From Anastatus disparis (Eukaryota > Arthropoda > Insecta > Hymenoptera > Eupelmidae): a stretch of DNA of 64,000 bases. Location of the stretch: assembly GCA_017163975.1 (NCBI GenBank), contig JAFFSR010000221.1:5084001-5148000 (forward strand). Direction: 5' to 3'. Positions 48,801 through 62,859 of this stretch are shown here, piece by piece. Made by a program: the position numbers and the translations under genes. Below the pieces are notes generated by a model. It was not told the origin of the DNA and ran no database searches. It saw nothing but the letters and a program-made list of their open reading frames with translations. The first letter of the stretch is position 1. Each line of letters starts with the position of its first letter.

Positions 48801-51800
48801 GAATGAACCATGCTCTGGCCCAAGCTCCACCAGCACCTCGACTTCGATAGGTCAACCAGCTTTCTAATTCACCTGGAGCGATATCTTTTACTCCAACATT
48901 TCTTCGTTCTAAAAAAAAATAAGTTTTATATTCCATAATTATTAAAAACAAATTATTTTCATTGTATTTTACTTTTATCTATATTTTTTCTAATAAGCAG
49001 AAAAAAGAAGTTTAAAAAATTTTATTTAAACTAACTATATAAGCGTTTTACTTACTGGCTAAAATCGTATTCCGTTTTCTAGCGCTTCTTGGACTATTGT
49101 TTGATTTAGCAGAATTTCCATGAAGTCCCATGCTTCTCGCCACCATCATTGCTCTATTAACCATACCCTTTTCGTGCGTCTTATCTTTTTCTAAACTCCT
49201 GGGTTTATCTGGTGTCGAAGAATTACCTTGTCGCGAGAAGCACGAGCCATCTAGAGCATCTAAATTTTGCGGAGGATATTCGTGTTTGTGCTGTTGTTGT
49301 TCAAGAGTAGAATTGTTACTACTGGAAGCTTGAGCAAACGTTTCTTCTTTTGGGCTGGGTTCTGGGATTTCAGTATAACCGTAAGGGTCAACGAGTGAAG
49401 TGACTGGTGTGATAGGTACTACAGGCTTGATCTCGTGTTGAGGGGTACCTGGCTCATCTATAAAATCGGTAGATCGTTCAACGAAATCTGAATATGTTTC
49501 AAATCTTTCACTTTTTCGTCGATGATCAGTGAAAGATTTTTCATCTCTAGGATAAACTTCTGGAGGTACATCAATTTTTTTAAGATCCCGTCTGACACTC
49601 GGTCTGTCTGGTACTTTCGGCTTTTCTTGCGAAAGTTCACGAGGACTGTTGTTAGGTTGTTGTTGATGTTGGTTGACATTAAAGTTCAATGGTGCTGGTT
49701 TTGTAAAATATTTTCTAGGTGGTGGCTCTGGTGGTGTCAATCTTGGTTTCACTTCAGGTTTTGTTGTAATATCTCTTCTTGGAGTTTCAGGCCGAGAATT
49801 AGGGGGTACTGGTGTGGTCGGATATTTCATGCTGATATTTTCTACGAGAGCATTTTTATGAATCTGAATATTTGGAGAAAGAGCTTCTATCATTCTATCG
49901 TTTTGATTAACATTATCCTGACGCTCGTGTTTATCGTTTGTTTGAACGATTTGTTTAACATTCTGATTCTCATTTTCTCTACTATAGGTTTCACTATCAT
50001 CTAGTCTTGATGGTTCGAGCAAAGCATGGTCGATCGTTTCAATAATATCGTTGAATTTTTTTGCAGTAGTAATACCATCACTGCTACCACTTGTAGTACC
50101 ATCTTCTATATAACTACTCGTTGATTCTGATTTGTCTTCACTGCTTTCCCTGCTTGATTCGATACCAATACTATTATTGTTGTTATTTTCATTTGTAATT
50201 ATCGGTCGCGGTGCAGGTGCAGGTGGAGACGTGGACGCAAATTTCACATTGACGGGATCGGGTTGAAAAAAGTTATTTTCTTCATCAGTATCAAAATCCG
50301 TTGTTATGTTGCCAGAGTCTGCTTCAAGCTCGTCCAGATCGTCATTTATATCGACATCATTGATTTTTATATGAATATTAGTTTTTTCAGGGACTATCGA
50401 AGACTTTGATGGAATTTTGTCCGATATGTTTTCCATGCTATAAGGAATTTTAAATTATGAAATTATATATTTCAAAATTTCATGATGCACTTAAAAAAAA
50501 TTAAAATATTTAAAATTTTATTAAATTTATATTAAAAATAAATTTTAATTTATTTTTAATTTATAACGTAACTAAATTTAGGCATTACAATGGAATACTA
50601 AATAAAAAATACGATTAAGTATTTTATTTCACCTTCTATTATGAAGATTTTTTTCGATGTCAATGATTTTTCTTGCAACATTACCGATGAGCCTTCCTTT
50701 ACCGACATCATTATCACTTTTCATAGTTGTATTTTCGTGTTCCTCCGAATCCTCCGTGGAATCGAAAATACGCGAATCAGTCTTATGTAAACTATTGCTA
50801 TTATTATTGCCATTAGTGTGACTGGAGGCTGCAATAGCCTTTGACCTCTGCTGTTGTTTGTGATGTTCATCGAGAGCAGCTTCAAATTTTTTTTCAATAA
50901 AATCGTCATCCGATTCAGTGAGGTCATAAGCTGGTGTGCTGTGACTTTTATCAAGTCTACCGCGCTGCTGCTCTTTACCACTTGATGGACGGATAATTGA
51001 TGGATCCTTATTATCTTTCGTCATATTACTTGGCGATGGCTGCCAATCATCTAAAGGCACATTTATATCACTATCTAAGTTATTGCTTTCGATATTCATG
51101 GAAGTCTTGTCTATCGTTTGTGGTTGCGAAATATTATTGCCTGTAATAAATTTACACAATTTAATTATAAAGATATCAAAATTTCATAATTATGAAATTT
51201 TATTATTATTTTGAGTAAATAACATTAAATTTTTAACAAATAAAGCGATGAAAATAATTTTTGTTAATGAATAATCTTTTGTAATATATAAAATAAGTGA
51301 TATCGTTTATGAGCCGGTCTGTGACTCAGTCGGTAGAGCGTTGGATTCGTAATCTCGAGGTTTCGAGTTCGAATCCCGCTCTCGGCTTAATATTACAAGC
51401 ACCACTGTACGTTACATGCGCTTTGTTCATAAACACACTTACGAGCTCCGTCGCTGATTAGCATAGCAAAAATAGCATAGCATAAATATAGCGACGAAAA
51501 AAAAGTGATATCGTTTTTAAATATTAAAATTAATTAAATTTGTTTTGATTTTTATTCAAAACATGTAATAATATAAAATTAAAAAAAAATTTTATATAAT
51601 TTTGAAAATATAAATCATACATAAAAGATTTCACAAACGAGTTTTCGAATATTTATAATACAAAAGAAAAAAAAAATATAAGAATTTTAATCACATGACT
51701 CATTGAATTCATTACCTTCACGTTGCTTCGTACCGCTTTCATTATTAAGCGAAATTTGATCCCTCTTATCATGCGCATGCTTCTCTCCCACGTTATCCTG

Positions 51801-54800
51801 AAACTGCACTTTTCTACCGTCTCCAATTCCAGCAGTTCCTTTTTTGCTCGCACGTTGCTCTATGCCCAAACAAGTTTGAGGCCTTAAATTTGGCGATGTG
51901 CTTTGAACGTTATCAAGGCCGTGCGCGCAGGAGGCAGCTTTATCGCGCAATTGAAATGTCGTGCTATGCTCTTGTTTAAGCTCGCGCCAAAGTTGTTCAA
52001 TATCAATACTATGTTTTGCTGTAGGCGAAGCGCCGGTTATCGTAGCTCTTCTTTGCACGAGATTACGAGGTTTGGCCGAATAAAGCCTAACCGAGGACGG
52101 TGGCTCGATTTCACTGTCTGAATCGCTACTGTCATCCGTTGTCATTGTATCAAGCATCGAGACCGTGTCGAGAATTGAAACCGGCTCTGGCGTGGGAATT
52201 TTCGGAGTATTCCTACAAATAATACATCAGATTGTTAATTATAAATAATTTTAAATGAAGATTAGATTAAAGTAATTTTTATAATTTAATATTTAACTAA
52301 TTATTTTACCAGATTTTTTTCAAGATTAAATAATTGTGAATCAACGTTACACTACTTGTTATACTCAGAATAGAAAATATTGTAGTTCAAATATACAATT
52401 ACTAAAAATTATCATATTATTTGTTTTGATAACAAATTTTAGGAAAAATAATTGCGAAGAAAGATGTTTATAAAAATATTTAATATTTGTAACAATATTA
52501 AAAAATCTTAATTATGAATAACTTTGATTGTAAATTTCAAAATTAAATATTTGTAATTTCTTTTTATAATTAAGAATAATTAAAATAATAACTTTTTTCA
52601 AAATAAATTTGAACGTAATAAAATAAAATATACCTTGGCAATGGCATTGTAAAATCTGGTATTGTCAATAATTCTGGTCTCGGTGATGGTAAATTGTTTT
52701 GCCATCTTGTTGCGTAAGGTGTTTTCTTATTGCTTGGTAATCTGTATGGTTTAATGTATATCTGACCGTAAACTTTAGTGTGCCTCGGTCTTCTTTTTAA
52801 TGTCAATAAAATTTCAGCTGGACTCTCGCGAAACAGTTCTAATACGTTCTTCCGTTCCCAGCCTACTACAGTCTGATAATTAACCTGGAAAAAAAAAGGT
52901 GAGTCATGGCATTTGTCATTCATAGGAATAGATCACATGACAAAACATTGTTCAAGGTTTATGAATAATTGCTTTAAAACTGCGCAGTGATAACAGAAAC
53001 TTTTTTTATTATTGTGATACATTTTTAAACAATCTTTTTTATAAATATTAAAAGAGACGAGTGCTAGATTTCATTCAGGAAATGGAAATAACGTATACAA
53101 TTTTTCATTTTAAAAAATAACACGTAAAAAGCTCATTTTTTTTCATGAAAAATTTAATGAAATTCAAATGACGACTGTTGTCATGAAATTTATGAAAAAA
53201 CGTTGAAAATATAAAAGTTTATTCACCTGAACTATCTCATCTCCTTCTTCCATTTTTCCACATTGATGAGCAGCTGATCCAAATTTAATTTCGGCAATTT
53301 GATGTGCACCATGGAAGGATGGAAGTATGTAAAAGCCCTGCAAGTATACATAAAGTCTCTACACTATTGTTCCAAAGAAACAAAGAAACAAACTGATGAA
53401 ATTCAGCCGTTTAATCAGCATCCACTATCACAGTTATTTATCAAAAAAGGAAGTGCTAGCCTTGTTGTAATTAAATGGAAGTCACAAAAGATGATAATTT
53501 ATCTATAACAGCATACAAAACTACAGACTTTTCGAAGTTGTTTAAATACATATTTTTCAATTTCAAAAAGAGTAAAATTTAATTTCTATGTTATTAAATA
53601 TTCTTTTCTTTAGCTTTTATTACTTAAATATTTAATAAAGAATTTTTACTAGAAGAAACAATATATCACATGATATAAATATTACTTTTCAGAATTCAAA
53701 TGATTTTATTTAAAAAATTTTTATTTGTTTATAAATATTGAAATAAACTGTTCTATAAACAATTATTATGAATTTTAGTGAGTTTCAAAGATCTAGTACG
53801 AAAATGCAGTTATGAATGCAATAATTTTTTTTTTATTTACGCCTTCATGAAAAAAATTAAACAATCAAAATTACTATACTTTATTTAAAAATTTGAAATA
53901 TGAAGCTTTATATAAAAATGAGTATATGAATTGTAAAAATGAATGATTAATCACAAATAATAAAATGTACTGAAAATACGTCGAAATTTTTACATTTATA
54001 ATAATTTTATTATAATTAAATATATAGTAATTTTGTTCAGAGAATTAATCTCTATGCAATTTCTAAATAAAATGATTGCAGAGCAAAGTTTTCGCTTGTA
54101 TTAATTTATTCTTGCAATACGCTAACGCATCGCCCGTGTAGATAAAGTTTACTTGAAAATTTTAAAATTATTAAGAAATCGTTCGTTAGAAATACAATGA
54201 TTAATAAATACAATTTAGTTGATTCAAACAAAAATATAAAAAATTAAAAATTATTCTATAATTCTTTATTCTCTCGATATTATCTTTCCGTTTGATTACA
54301 AGTAAATGACGTGAAAGTGAAATAAAAGAAAATATTTTAATAACAAAACAATATTATTTGCTTACCAAATCATCGCCGGGTCTTTTTTTCAACGTAGCTA
54401 AATCTAAACTGGAAGGCTGTAAAATCATGGGATCCGCCACGTCCTGGATAATGTAATCGGCTAATTTAGCCATTTGGCCGCAGGTACTACGAATTTCTTC
54501 AATGGGTTTCTCGGCAAATCTGTCTCTTTGGGCGCACGTTGCCATTTCCAATGACAATTTCAAGAGTTCAGCTTTTTTATCGTTGTAATCTAGTTGTCCG
54601 CTGAAAGGCGGCCTGTCCAACCATCTGACCAATGGTTTTACGGCCGTTATTATTGCAACTACGTCGGATAGAGTTTGTGTGGTGACGGGCTTTGAATCTG
54701 TTTGCCTTGATAATTCATTGTGCAAACTGTGCGCTTGACACGACAGTCGCATCGCGAGCAATTGAAGATTCTCGCGATCCAATTCATAATGGAAATTGCG

Positions 54801-57767
54801 CAGATATTCGACGGCTTCGAGTATTATTTCTTGATGGCCCAATTTGAATACACCGAGATGCTCCAAGTCCTCGGGACGAAGATTCAATAACTGTTGTCCG
54901 TTGACATTGTGGTTCATAAAACTGTGGACGTACGGGAGAACAGAATTTTCCAATCCTACAAAAAAATACGTCATTGATTATTTAAAGTATTAATTTTATA
55001 AGTTTTTAAAATATTCTTTGAATTGGTGTGTTTCAAAAAGTACACTGTTAAAAAATAATTGAAATTTGCTTCCAGTACATTACTGAAATTTTTATTTTAA
55101 ATTCCATGCAAATTTTACAGTAAAATTAAAGTAAAATTATTAATTTTCATGCAATTTCGCAATAAATTTATTCATTTTTTTGCTGTTTTACACAAAAATT
55201 AATACAGGCTGGAAAGCAAACTTCATATTATGCATTAAATTTCATGTTTTCATTACTATTCAAATTAAATAATTACATCAGTGTATAAATATTAATTATT
55301 TGAACTTTTTAATAAAAAAAAGAACCGAATATTTTGCGCAGAAAAAAAAAACTGTTAACTAGTATCAGAACATTTATGTATATTTTAGGTTTCGAGGAAA
55401 CATTCAGAAACAATAGCTTACGCAATAAAAGTGTGATGCTAAAAATATTTTATTGTATTTCATGAAAACAAAAGAAATTTTATCACACGTTTGAAAAAAA
55501 AAGTTAAAATTATAGAAAATATTAACTTAGAAGAGAAGTATAAATTGATGAAAAACTAAATTTATTAATCAAAATCATAATAAAAATTTATGTAATTTTA
55601 GAGATTATAGTTCTGCTCGCAAGTAGAAAAATTATAATTCAAAAACAATGATTTTTTAGTTTATTATTTTCAAATATTGAAATTGGCTATTTTGAAATAT
55701 TTATTTACTAAATTATAATTATGTTCAAATATCACGTGTTTCATCATCCCTTAATAACTATAGATAGAATTATGCTTTAATAAAAAACGTAATAGCGTAT
55801 AAAAAAAACTTTACATAAACAATCTCAACTCATTACGCGAATATTCGAATTTATTTGGTATTTTCATCAGTTTCGTGCGAATACAAACTCCCTCTTTAAC
55901 AATCAAGCAAAGGGCAAAGCCCGTTCGAAAGGCAACGCAGAGAAGAAGAAAAAAAAAAAGCGAGAAAGAAGAAAAAAGTTTAGCAATAAAAGATGTGAAC
56001 CCGATTAAAATTCGTTACGACGTTCTATGAACTGTTTCAATAAACAGTGCACGAAAGAGAGACAGAGAAAAAAAAGGACCAGAGAAACGAGAATTCAATA
56101 TATAACAAAAAAAAAAGAAGAAGAAAAAGATTTCAAGAGAAAAAGAGAGAGGGAGAGTAAAGATGTATGAAATGCCTCGGGCAAAAGAGAAAGAGTATAA
56201 GGAGAGGCACAAAAGAGCGAGAGAGAGAGAAAGAGAAGAAAAAAAAGGAACCATGTGAACTGTTATGTGCATCGTCTCTCTTTGTACGTGAGCCCTCGGA
56301 TAAATTAACTCTCCGTGGCCCATCGCTACTCTCGACTCCTCTTTTTTTTCTTTATTTCTTGTTCGTACACGCAAAAGTGAATTTAATTCTCTTTTCTTTC
56401 TCCTTCGCAAAACACGTCGCAACGAGTCTGCAACGAGATGATCGTGCTGTATACATGTTGTTTTTGTAAGCTCGTGATTCTCTCCTCTTATTCTCTTGCA
56501 GCGTAAACTTTACAATGAAACATATAATCACGACAATAATAAAATGTATACAATATATATTAGTATGTAAATAATGCGTTTAAAAGTTAGTAAACAAATC
56601 GCTCCAAAACAAAAATCGGAATGATGCAAAACAAAAATCGGAGCGCTCATAAACAACAATCGGAGTGCTCCAAAACAAAAATCGGAGTGCTCCAATATAT
56701 AAAATCAAGGAATTCCCCAATGTTCGCACATAACATCACATCAGGTATATACGATGTTATATATAAAAAAAAAATTCCTTGCTCTTTGAAATAGTCCGTC
56801 TTTTTCTCCGGAAAGCCTCTCTTTAAGCGGCTCCTCCGTATGTATATACTCTCATGTTGACGCATCATCGGCATTGCGCGCGGCCTCTTAAAAGACTCGA
56901 GAGAAAGATATAAAGAAAACGAATATGCGAGAGAGAGAGAGAGAAGGAAACAATTCTCTAAAAATATACTGATCGTTGTTATGCTTTCTCTCTCTTTCTC
57001 TATTTCTCTTTTGAACCGAAGTTTTTTAACATCCCATGCTACACGAGAGTAAAATTCGATTGACAAAGAACAGACACACATATATATACGTTAAAAAAAG
57101 TGCGTTCTATATGCAATGTGCGTGAGAGCGAGCGAGCGAGTGCAATATTATTGCGCGCGCTCCTCCTGGCTTCGTTTTTCATGAATGGCGCTCCCTCGGC
57201 TCGTCTTTTTTAATGAATGCGCGATAATTGAGAGCGCGACTATCTATACTTGTTCCATACATATAAAGAAAAAAAAAGAGAGACAGACGTACAGAGAGAA
57301 AGAGAGAGTGCGGCAGACTCTTAAATTTCATATTCATTCGCACGTTATGTAGATATCCAACACAAGAATATAATCACGAGAGCATGAGAGATACATCGCT
57401 GTTAAGTCTGTATGCTAGATACATTGTGTGTATATAGAAATGTGTGCGCAAGATTTAACACGAGAGAAGGAGAAAAGGAATGTTAGGAAAAAAAAGCGAG
57501 AGGGATTTTCCCACGGAGGGAATGTATATAGTACGTTTGCGCTATTGAACAATTTATCGTCTTCTTTTTTTCCTTCAAACACTGAGATTATTGAGAACCA
57601 ATGCACAAAATTTAGAATGAAAAAAAATCTTTGCAATTCACGTATTTTTTTAAAAAACTTAAAGACACCAATTATATTATGTTAAAACACTAAAATTTAA
57701 TAATCACACCTTTTAACCACTCGCACACTTGATCTGTCTTCCACTCGGCGACATTAACATACGCCAT
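45827..57767 (-). CDS. cnk: Connector enhancer of KSR (CNK), Ras/MAPK scaffold
   Basis: Fourteen coding exons: 57710-57767, 54366-54955, 53227-53337, 52634-52884, 51716-52212, 50633-51140, 49056-50437, 48779-48908, 47974-48456, 47753-47893, 47036-47667, 46498-46911, 46124-46341 and 45827-46045. All junctions are GT-AG and phases agree, giving 1877 residues. Domains in order: SAM (about 8-75; EWKTDQVCEWLKG), CRIC (about 80-175), PDZ (about 217-300; GFYILPSFHG then GDEIVQVNYQTVVGW), long disordered acidic and Pro-rich regions, PH (about 1137-1245; LESWLTYRSRG and LWLDAINRAT), and a Ser/Pro-rich tail. CNK scaffolds RAF and KSR at the membrane. The PH donor at 48778 is GTTAGC; a GTAATC at about 48763 is an alternative. 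The start agrees with the conserved MAYVNVAEW opening. Confidence 0.93.
46461..46479 (+). repeat. 19-bp poly-A run in a CNK intron
   Basis: Uninterrupted A-run in the 46342-46497 intron; on the transcribed strand it is poly-U shortly after the donor at 46497. Confidence 0.9.
51311..51503 (+). repeat. tRNA-derived SINE inside a CNK intron, antisense
   Basis: Plus-strand copy (head GACTCAGTCGGTAGAGCG, B box GTTCGAATCCC, tail GCGACGAAAAAAAAG) in the CNK intron 51141-51715. It is antisense to CNK transcription. The body carries a short partial duplication (AGCATAGCAAAAATAGCATA). Confidence 0.82.
54956..57709 (-). other. CNK intron 1
   Basis: The longest CNK intron, between the two SAM exons. 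It holds purine-rich simple sequence on the plus strand at about 55930-56260 and 56920-57310 (pyrimidine-rich in the transcript) and a 22-bp minisatellite at 56601-56688. Frames here are low-complexity artefacts. Confidence 0.6.
56601..56688. repeat. 22-bp minisatellite, four copies
   Basis: Four consecutive 22-bp units built on CAAAACAAAAATCGGAG, with a few substitutions and a partial fifth unit. In CNK intron 1. Confidence 0.85.
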
Positions 57768-57784
57768 CACTTGCCATGACCCAT
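57754..57784 (-). promoter_or_regulatory. Two short uORFs at the CNK start codon
   Basis: An ATG at 57784 opens a five-codon frame whose TGA overlaps the CNK ATG (TGATG). A second ATG at 57777 opens a seven-codon frame that runs past the main start. Both act only if transcription starts upstream of 57784, which is likely but not shown. Confidence 0.45.
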
Positions 57785-59146
57785 TCACCGTCTGAGGAAT
57801 TTTCTCTTCCTCTCGGCGCTTTGACTGCCTCGGTACATTCGAGCGACTGTACACTACACACAAACACTCTATGAAAAAGAGAGAGAAAGAAATACGACAG
57901 TAGAGCGCTGCTGGTATAGTGGTGGTGGTACTAGTGGCGGCTGTTTCTGTTGTCTGCGGCAACAATAAAAGAGAGGCACATCACAGGCAGGCTCCCTTTT
58001 CATTTTAAATGTGTGAGAGAGAGAGAGAGCGTTACATAGATAAAGCTATGCATATATATATACACTTGTCGTTGTGGTGCGCGCGAGCGCGCAATGCAGC
58101 AGCACCAGACGAACATTAAGAATGATTGGGTAGCTCGCTCTAGTTGAACACTTGTGCGTCATTCCGACGATGTCTATTTAAAATAGCTTTACTCAACTGG
58201 TGGTAGGTCAGGTGTGGGCGTTGAGCATTTGTCGGTAAAGTAGGGATTATTTTCTCAAGTCCAAAGTTTAAGTGCGTACGAACTTTTTTATAGTTAAAGG
58301 ATTATTAAAATAAATAAAGTTTTATAATTTGCAACGAGGAAGCTTCTTTTTGAAAAATATAACGTACTGCTGTTTAATAATCTGCATAGTTTATCGCTGC
58401 ATTTTTAAAACATTATAGAAAAGTATACTAGTTTTTTTATATAACTAAAAGTATGATTATAAAAATTATTATGTTGTTAACAATTTCATTAATTTAATTC
58501 TATAATTTTCCAATAAGTCATAAAAATATAAAAGGTCATTCTTTCTAATCAAGAATAGGTTCCTGATCTAAAAGTGCTCTAACAAACAAAAAATAACATT
58601 TCTATCTCCATTTCTAACGAAGTGTTATAGATTTATTTTTTGACATTTGTAGTTATAAATTTTGCAAAATATAAATTTATAGAAATTTATCTTGTGTTTT
58701 ATGATTTTGGTAGCGTAAAGTGACTCATTTTTCGAAAAATTACAAATACCAGCGATATTAATCAAGACGCCGAGATAAATTTATTTGAATCCTTTCTTCG
58801 AAGCTAAAAATCACTAACCGTATTTTCACGGAATTGAGGTAAAACTTTCGAATGTCTCTTTGATACTAAAAGTTATGGATCGATCGAAAAAAATAAAGGT
58901 AATATTTTATTTTAAATAATTACATTATAAAGATGTGAAATGTGAAATTTTTCAAAAAAAAAAAAAATGAAAAGATATAGGCATTAATTATAGGAACAGG
59001 TGTAGTATCTGTTTTGCATTCCCTTAACAATAAAAGAAAATTAATAAAATTTTAACAACGAATAAATACAATTTTTTCAATTTTAAATTCTAAGCTCTCC
59101 ATAAGTTAAAATTAAATATTAATTTGAATTAATAATATAGTAGCAT
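57768..59146 (-). other. CNK 5' leader and promoter region
   Basis: Contains GA microsatellite at about 58014-58030, a TGCGCGCGAGCGCGCA palindrome near 58078, and a GC-richer stretch to about 58250 that is the best promoter candidate. From 58300 it is AT-rich without genes. Confidence 0.4.
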
Positions 59147-59336
59147 GAGGTCGTCAGTGGCTTACTCGGTAGAGCGATGGATTCGTAATCTCGAGGTTCC
59201 GAGTTCGAATCCCGCTCTCGGCTGTTGTATATACAAGCACCACTGTACGTTACATGTGCTGCAGTTCACGAACACACTGACGATCTCCGTCGTTAATTAC
59301 CAGTATAAACACAACGACGTTAAAAAAATTTTAAAA
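59147..59336 (+). repeat. tRNA-derived SINE, best-preserved copy
   Basis: Head GAGGTCGTCAGTGGCTTACT, intact A and B boxes (GTTCGAATCCC), an arm with TTCGTAA in the anticodon-loop position, body AAGCACCACTGTACGTTACA, tail ACAACGACGTTAAAAAAA. The anticodon-like CGT suggests a tRNA-Thr-type ancestor, but that is inference. Confidence 0.85.
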
Positions 59337-61999
59337 AGTAGTAGTCTCATCAAAATCTAATGTTAGATAATGAATGATTAATGGTTTTCATTATTTTATT
59401 TTTTAACTAAACTATAAATATAATTCTATTGATTTTAAGAGTGGGAATAAAGTGCACGGAAGTATTTTTCTATAAAATTTACAATGAAATTTCGCATAAA
59501 AATTACAGCGACGAAAGGTAATTATGGAACGTGACGACTTTTTTCCTGATTATTGCAATCATAAATTTTAAAGTACAGCACTACTAAATGCAAAGAAATT
59601 TAAAGCTACCGAATAGAGTTATTTTTCAATTTTTCTGTTTTGCATCTTATTTTGAAATTTTAACAATCATATGCAATCAAGAAATAATCAGAATTAAACC
59701 TGTCTCATTCCTAATACTTCATTCCTGACCTGTCACCATTTTATCATTGACTTACAAAAAAGCAAAATACTTTGAATTTTTACTTATAAATTACTTTATT
59801 CTCGTTAATTTGGCCGTATTTCATAGAACAACATTTTATTCCCTACTCAAATATTTCTATTGATCTTACTATTTAATGATTAAAATAATCATCATGCTTG
59901 AGTTAAAGGAAATATATCCATCATAAGAATCATAACAGTCACATGCATAATGTACTGTTAAATAATTTAGTAACATTTTTGTTTCATTAAAAGGTAATTA
60001 ATATGCAACATTTATAATTTTCTCTAAGCTTTCCAACAATCTATGATCATAATAATATACGTTAATTTATACAGTATATAATTATTTCAAGTCAACAAGT
60101 TATGTTTGATATACTAATTTTATATTAATCTTTCGTTTTAATTTTAACCAATTTTCAAGATAAAATATAATTACTGATTATTTGAAACATTTGATAAACT
60201 GTAAAGTGCCAATTTTCTTGATAAAAAAAACTAGATCGATAACTATAAAATTTAACTCAAACATCTAACCATTGTACTTTTAAAGAAAAAAAAATGTCAC
60301 GTATATACGGCATTGTTAGAAAATCAAAGCAAGGTTTCAATTACGAATAAATGGAATTTCGCGACGCGTGACTTTCATTACAGTTATATATACAGAATTT
60401 TCATTGAAATGCAAAATCGTGTAAACTTACTGGTATATCTCAAATTACAGTAACCATCGCACTATACCGAGTTACAACTTGATCGAGCCAATTGTGTGTG
60501 TGTGTGTCTTTTGAAATTGATTGAAACGATTTTTAGCAATTTTATTATTTTTTTTTTATTTTGGCAAAATGCCTAAAATCCTATCAGCGTATGGGGTTAA
60601 GAGCCATTATTTTTTCTGTCAGGATGCGCATAGGTGAGCATAACGCGAAAATGTAAAAAAAAAACTGAAAATGAACAAAAAAAGAAATCGTTGAGTAAGC
60701 ACACACAAACTATATGCAAACGAGCGGAGAAAAAGGAACAAAGAGGTATGAAGGATTCAAGATAGAAAATTAAAGACCATAAAGGTTTAAAAATAGTGAA
60801 TCATGCGGGAATGCTAAAATCATTTACGGACAATCGCGATTAAAAATTAATCATTCATCATCGTCTATCGATTTTTATTATTAAGCTATTCTTTCGTATT
60901 AAAAAATTTTCAATAACTCTTTTATTAAAAGCTTTTATTTTGATCTTTTTTTAGTTAAAGTTGTAACATAAGTTAAATTCATTTTGATAATTTAATTTAT
61001 CTTACTCTTTTAAAAGTTCCGTAAACTGTTATTACAAAAATAAGTCACCAATTGATAAATTAGCGACTGAAAAATAAAACATTAATAAATAAATAAACAA
61101 GAGTTGTATTTTTTTTTGTACATCTTAAGAAGTAATAAATATTATTAGTACAATATTTTTTACAAACCTCAACAGAAAGAAAGCCGTTCAATCGTTTATA
61201 ATTAAAAAAAGTAAGAAAAAATGCGATCTTTATTTTTTCGCGAGTTTTTAACGCACAAAACTAGTTCATAATGCATAAGATTTTTTGCAAAAATTTATTT
61301 AAGCTTTTCGTGTAATAAATTATTATGATATTTCTCTTATGCATAAAATATATCTTTTGGAACGATTCCATTTCGAATGGCCATTACTTACAAATTTGCT
61401 GCTTTTCGTTATTCAAAATTGTCATAAACTAATGCATATCGCAATATGTGTATTATGCAAAGTAACCTTTTATTTGAGCGTTTATATCTAAATTTATAAT
61501 TTTTAAAGAATTTCTTATTCATCATTTTTTTTTTTTCAAATAAAATTGTTTGAAATCCAAGTTACTTCCTTTGTTATATCGTTTCTTTTTTTTTTCAAAT
61601 TTCCAATAGACGCATTGCTTTGTGGAAAATTTTTATTATTGAGAATTCAAAAATATTTTTTGGAAATTGTTTGGATTTGTCAAAGAAATCGTTTCAGGTG
61701 TTACTCAAATTTTTTATGTAATAATTGGTAAAAAAAAATATCGTTTATTTGAAAGTTTTATATTTTTTCCTTTTCAAATTTAAAGCTTTGCAAAACGAAA
61801 CTTACACTTTGAATTTTTTAATGAAACAAAATAACAATAAGTTTTATAGGATGTATTTGCAGCATCCTTATAAAGTATAAATTACATAATATAATTTATA
61901 TTTACAAAACAAAATCATGTAATATTACTTAAATATTTCTAATAAGCTATCTGTAACAATATTAGTCATCTACTTTTTATTTTTTAACTTTTGGTCTTC
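59337..61999. other. Intergenic DNA
   Basis: AT-rich with no recognisable gene. A GT microsatellite lies at about 60493-60507. All open frames are short. Confidence 0.5.
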
Positions 62000-62826
62000 G
62001 CTTCAACGTATACATCTCCAAAAATTTTGGTATTACATCTCATCTTGAAGATGAGCAGTTGCGTTAACGTGGAGAAAACTGCAATACGTACATATCATAT
62101 ACACAACTATGCTTTAGCAAAGCTAGTCTCTCTCCCTAATCTTCCTTTTGCGCGAAATGAAAAATACCATGAAAAGAGCAGGAGAGTCCGCATAGTGTAT
62201 GGTCTATATATAATGCAAGTCAAAAAAAAAAGAAAGAAAGAAAGTAGCAACGCAAGCTCTCGCCGCCTTTACATCTTACAGATGGAAAGCTACGTTGTTG
62301 TTGTGCTATGCGTATACGTGTGTATATAGTACCAAGCTGCGTGAACTTTCTAAGATATATATGCTGTACATCATAACACGCATATATATCTATATAAAAA
62401 GCAGACTACGAAGGAGCAAATCGAGGCTTGCTCCTCTATCTCGTTCGCAACAAACAAAATGTAAAAAGCCTATGCCTTGGTTAGATCAAAAGGCTGGAAA
62501 AAGAGAGTAAGCGGGTCGAAGGAAAAAAAAGAGGTCTAAAGGGAAAAGACAGTAATGGTAGAGTGAAGAGAAAAACAAGATAAAGAAGAGAGAAAAAAAA
62601 AGAAGAAAGTTTTGACGGTAAGTATATACATAGAGCTAAGTATAAACGCGGTAATTGTGTATGCGCTCTGCAACATTTTTTCGCGTACCGCACTTATATA
62701 GTAGTAGTATGAGCAAAAAAAAAGAGAGAGAGAGAGTGAGAGAGTTAAGAAGAAAATGAGAAATTGTTTTGAGACTATGTAGGAAAGAGGATGGTAAGTC
62801 GAAGGGCTTTTCGTACTTTGTATTTC

Positions 62827-62859
<33 letters not shown>

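Noticed and set aside
55930..57310. Arg/Glu/Lys- or Ser/Phe/Leu-rich proteins in CNK intron 1
   Set aside because: They come from purine/pyrimidine simple repeats and have no family features.
57768..57965. N-terminal extension of CNK to an ATG at 57965
   Set aside because: The extension is low-complexity Thr-rich followed by an unrelated segment, while the conserved family start is MAYVNVAEW at 57767.
59147..59222. Genuine tRNA gene
   Set aside because: The tRNA-like sequence is always followed by the same SINE body, recurs many times and does not fold with a proper acceptor stem. It is a SINE head.
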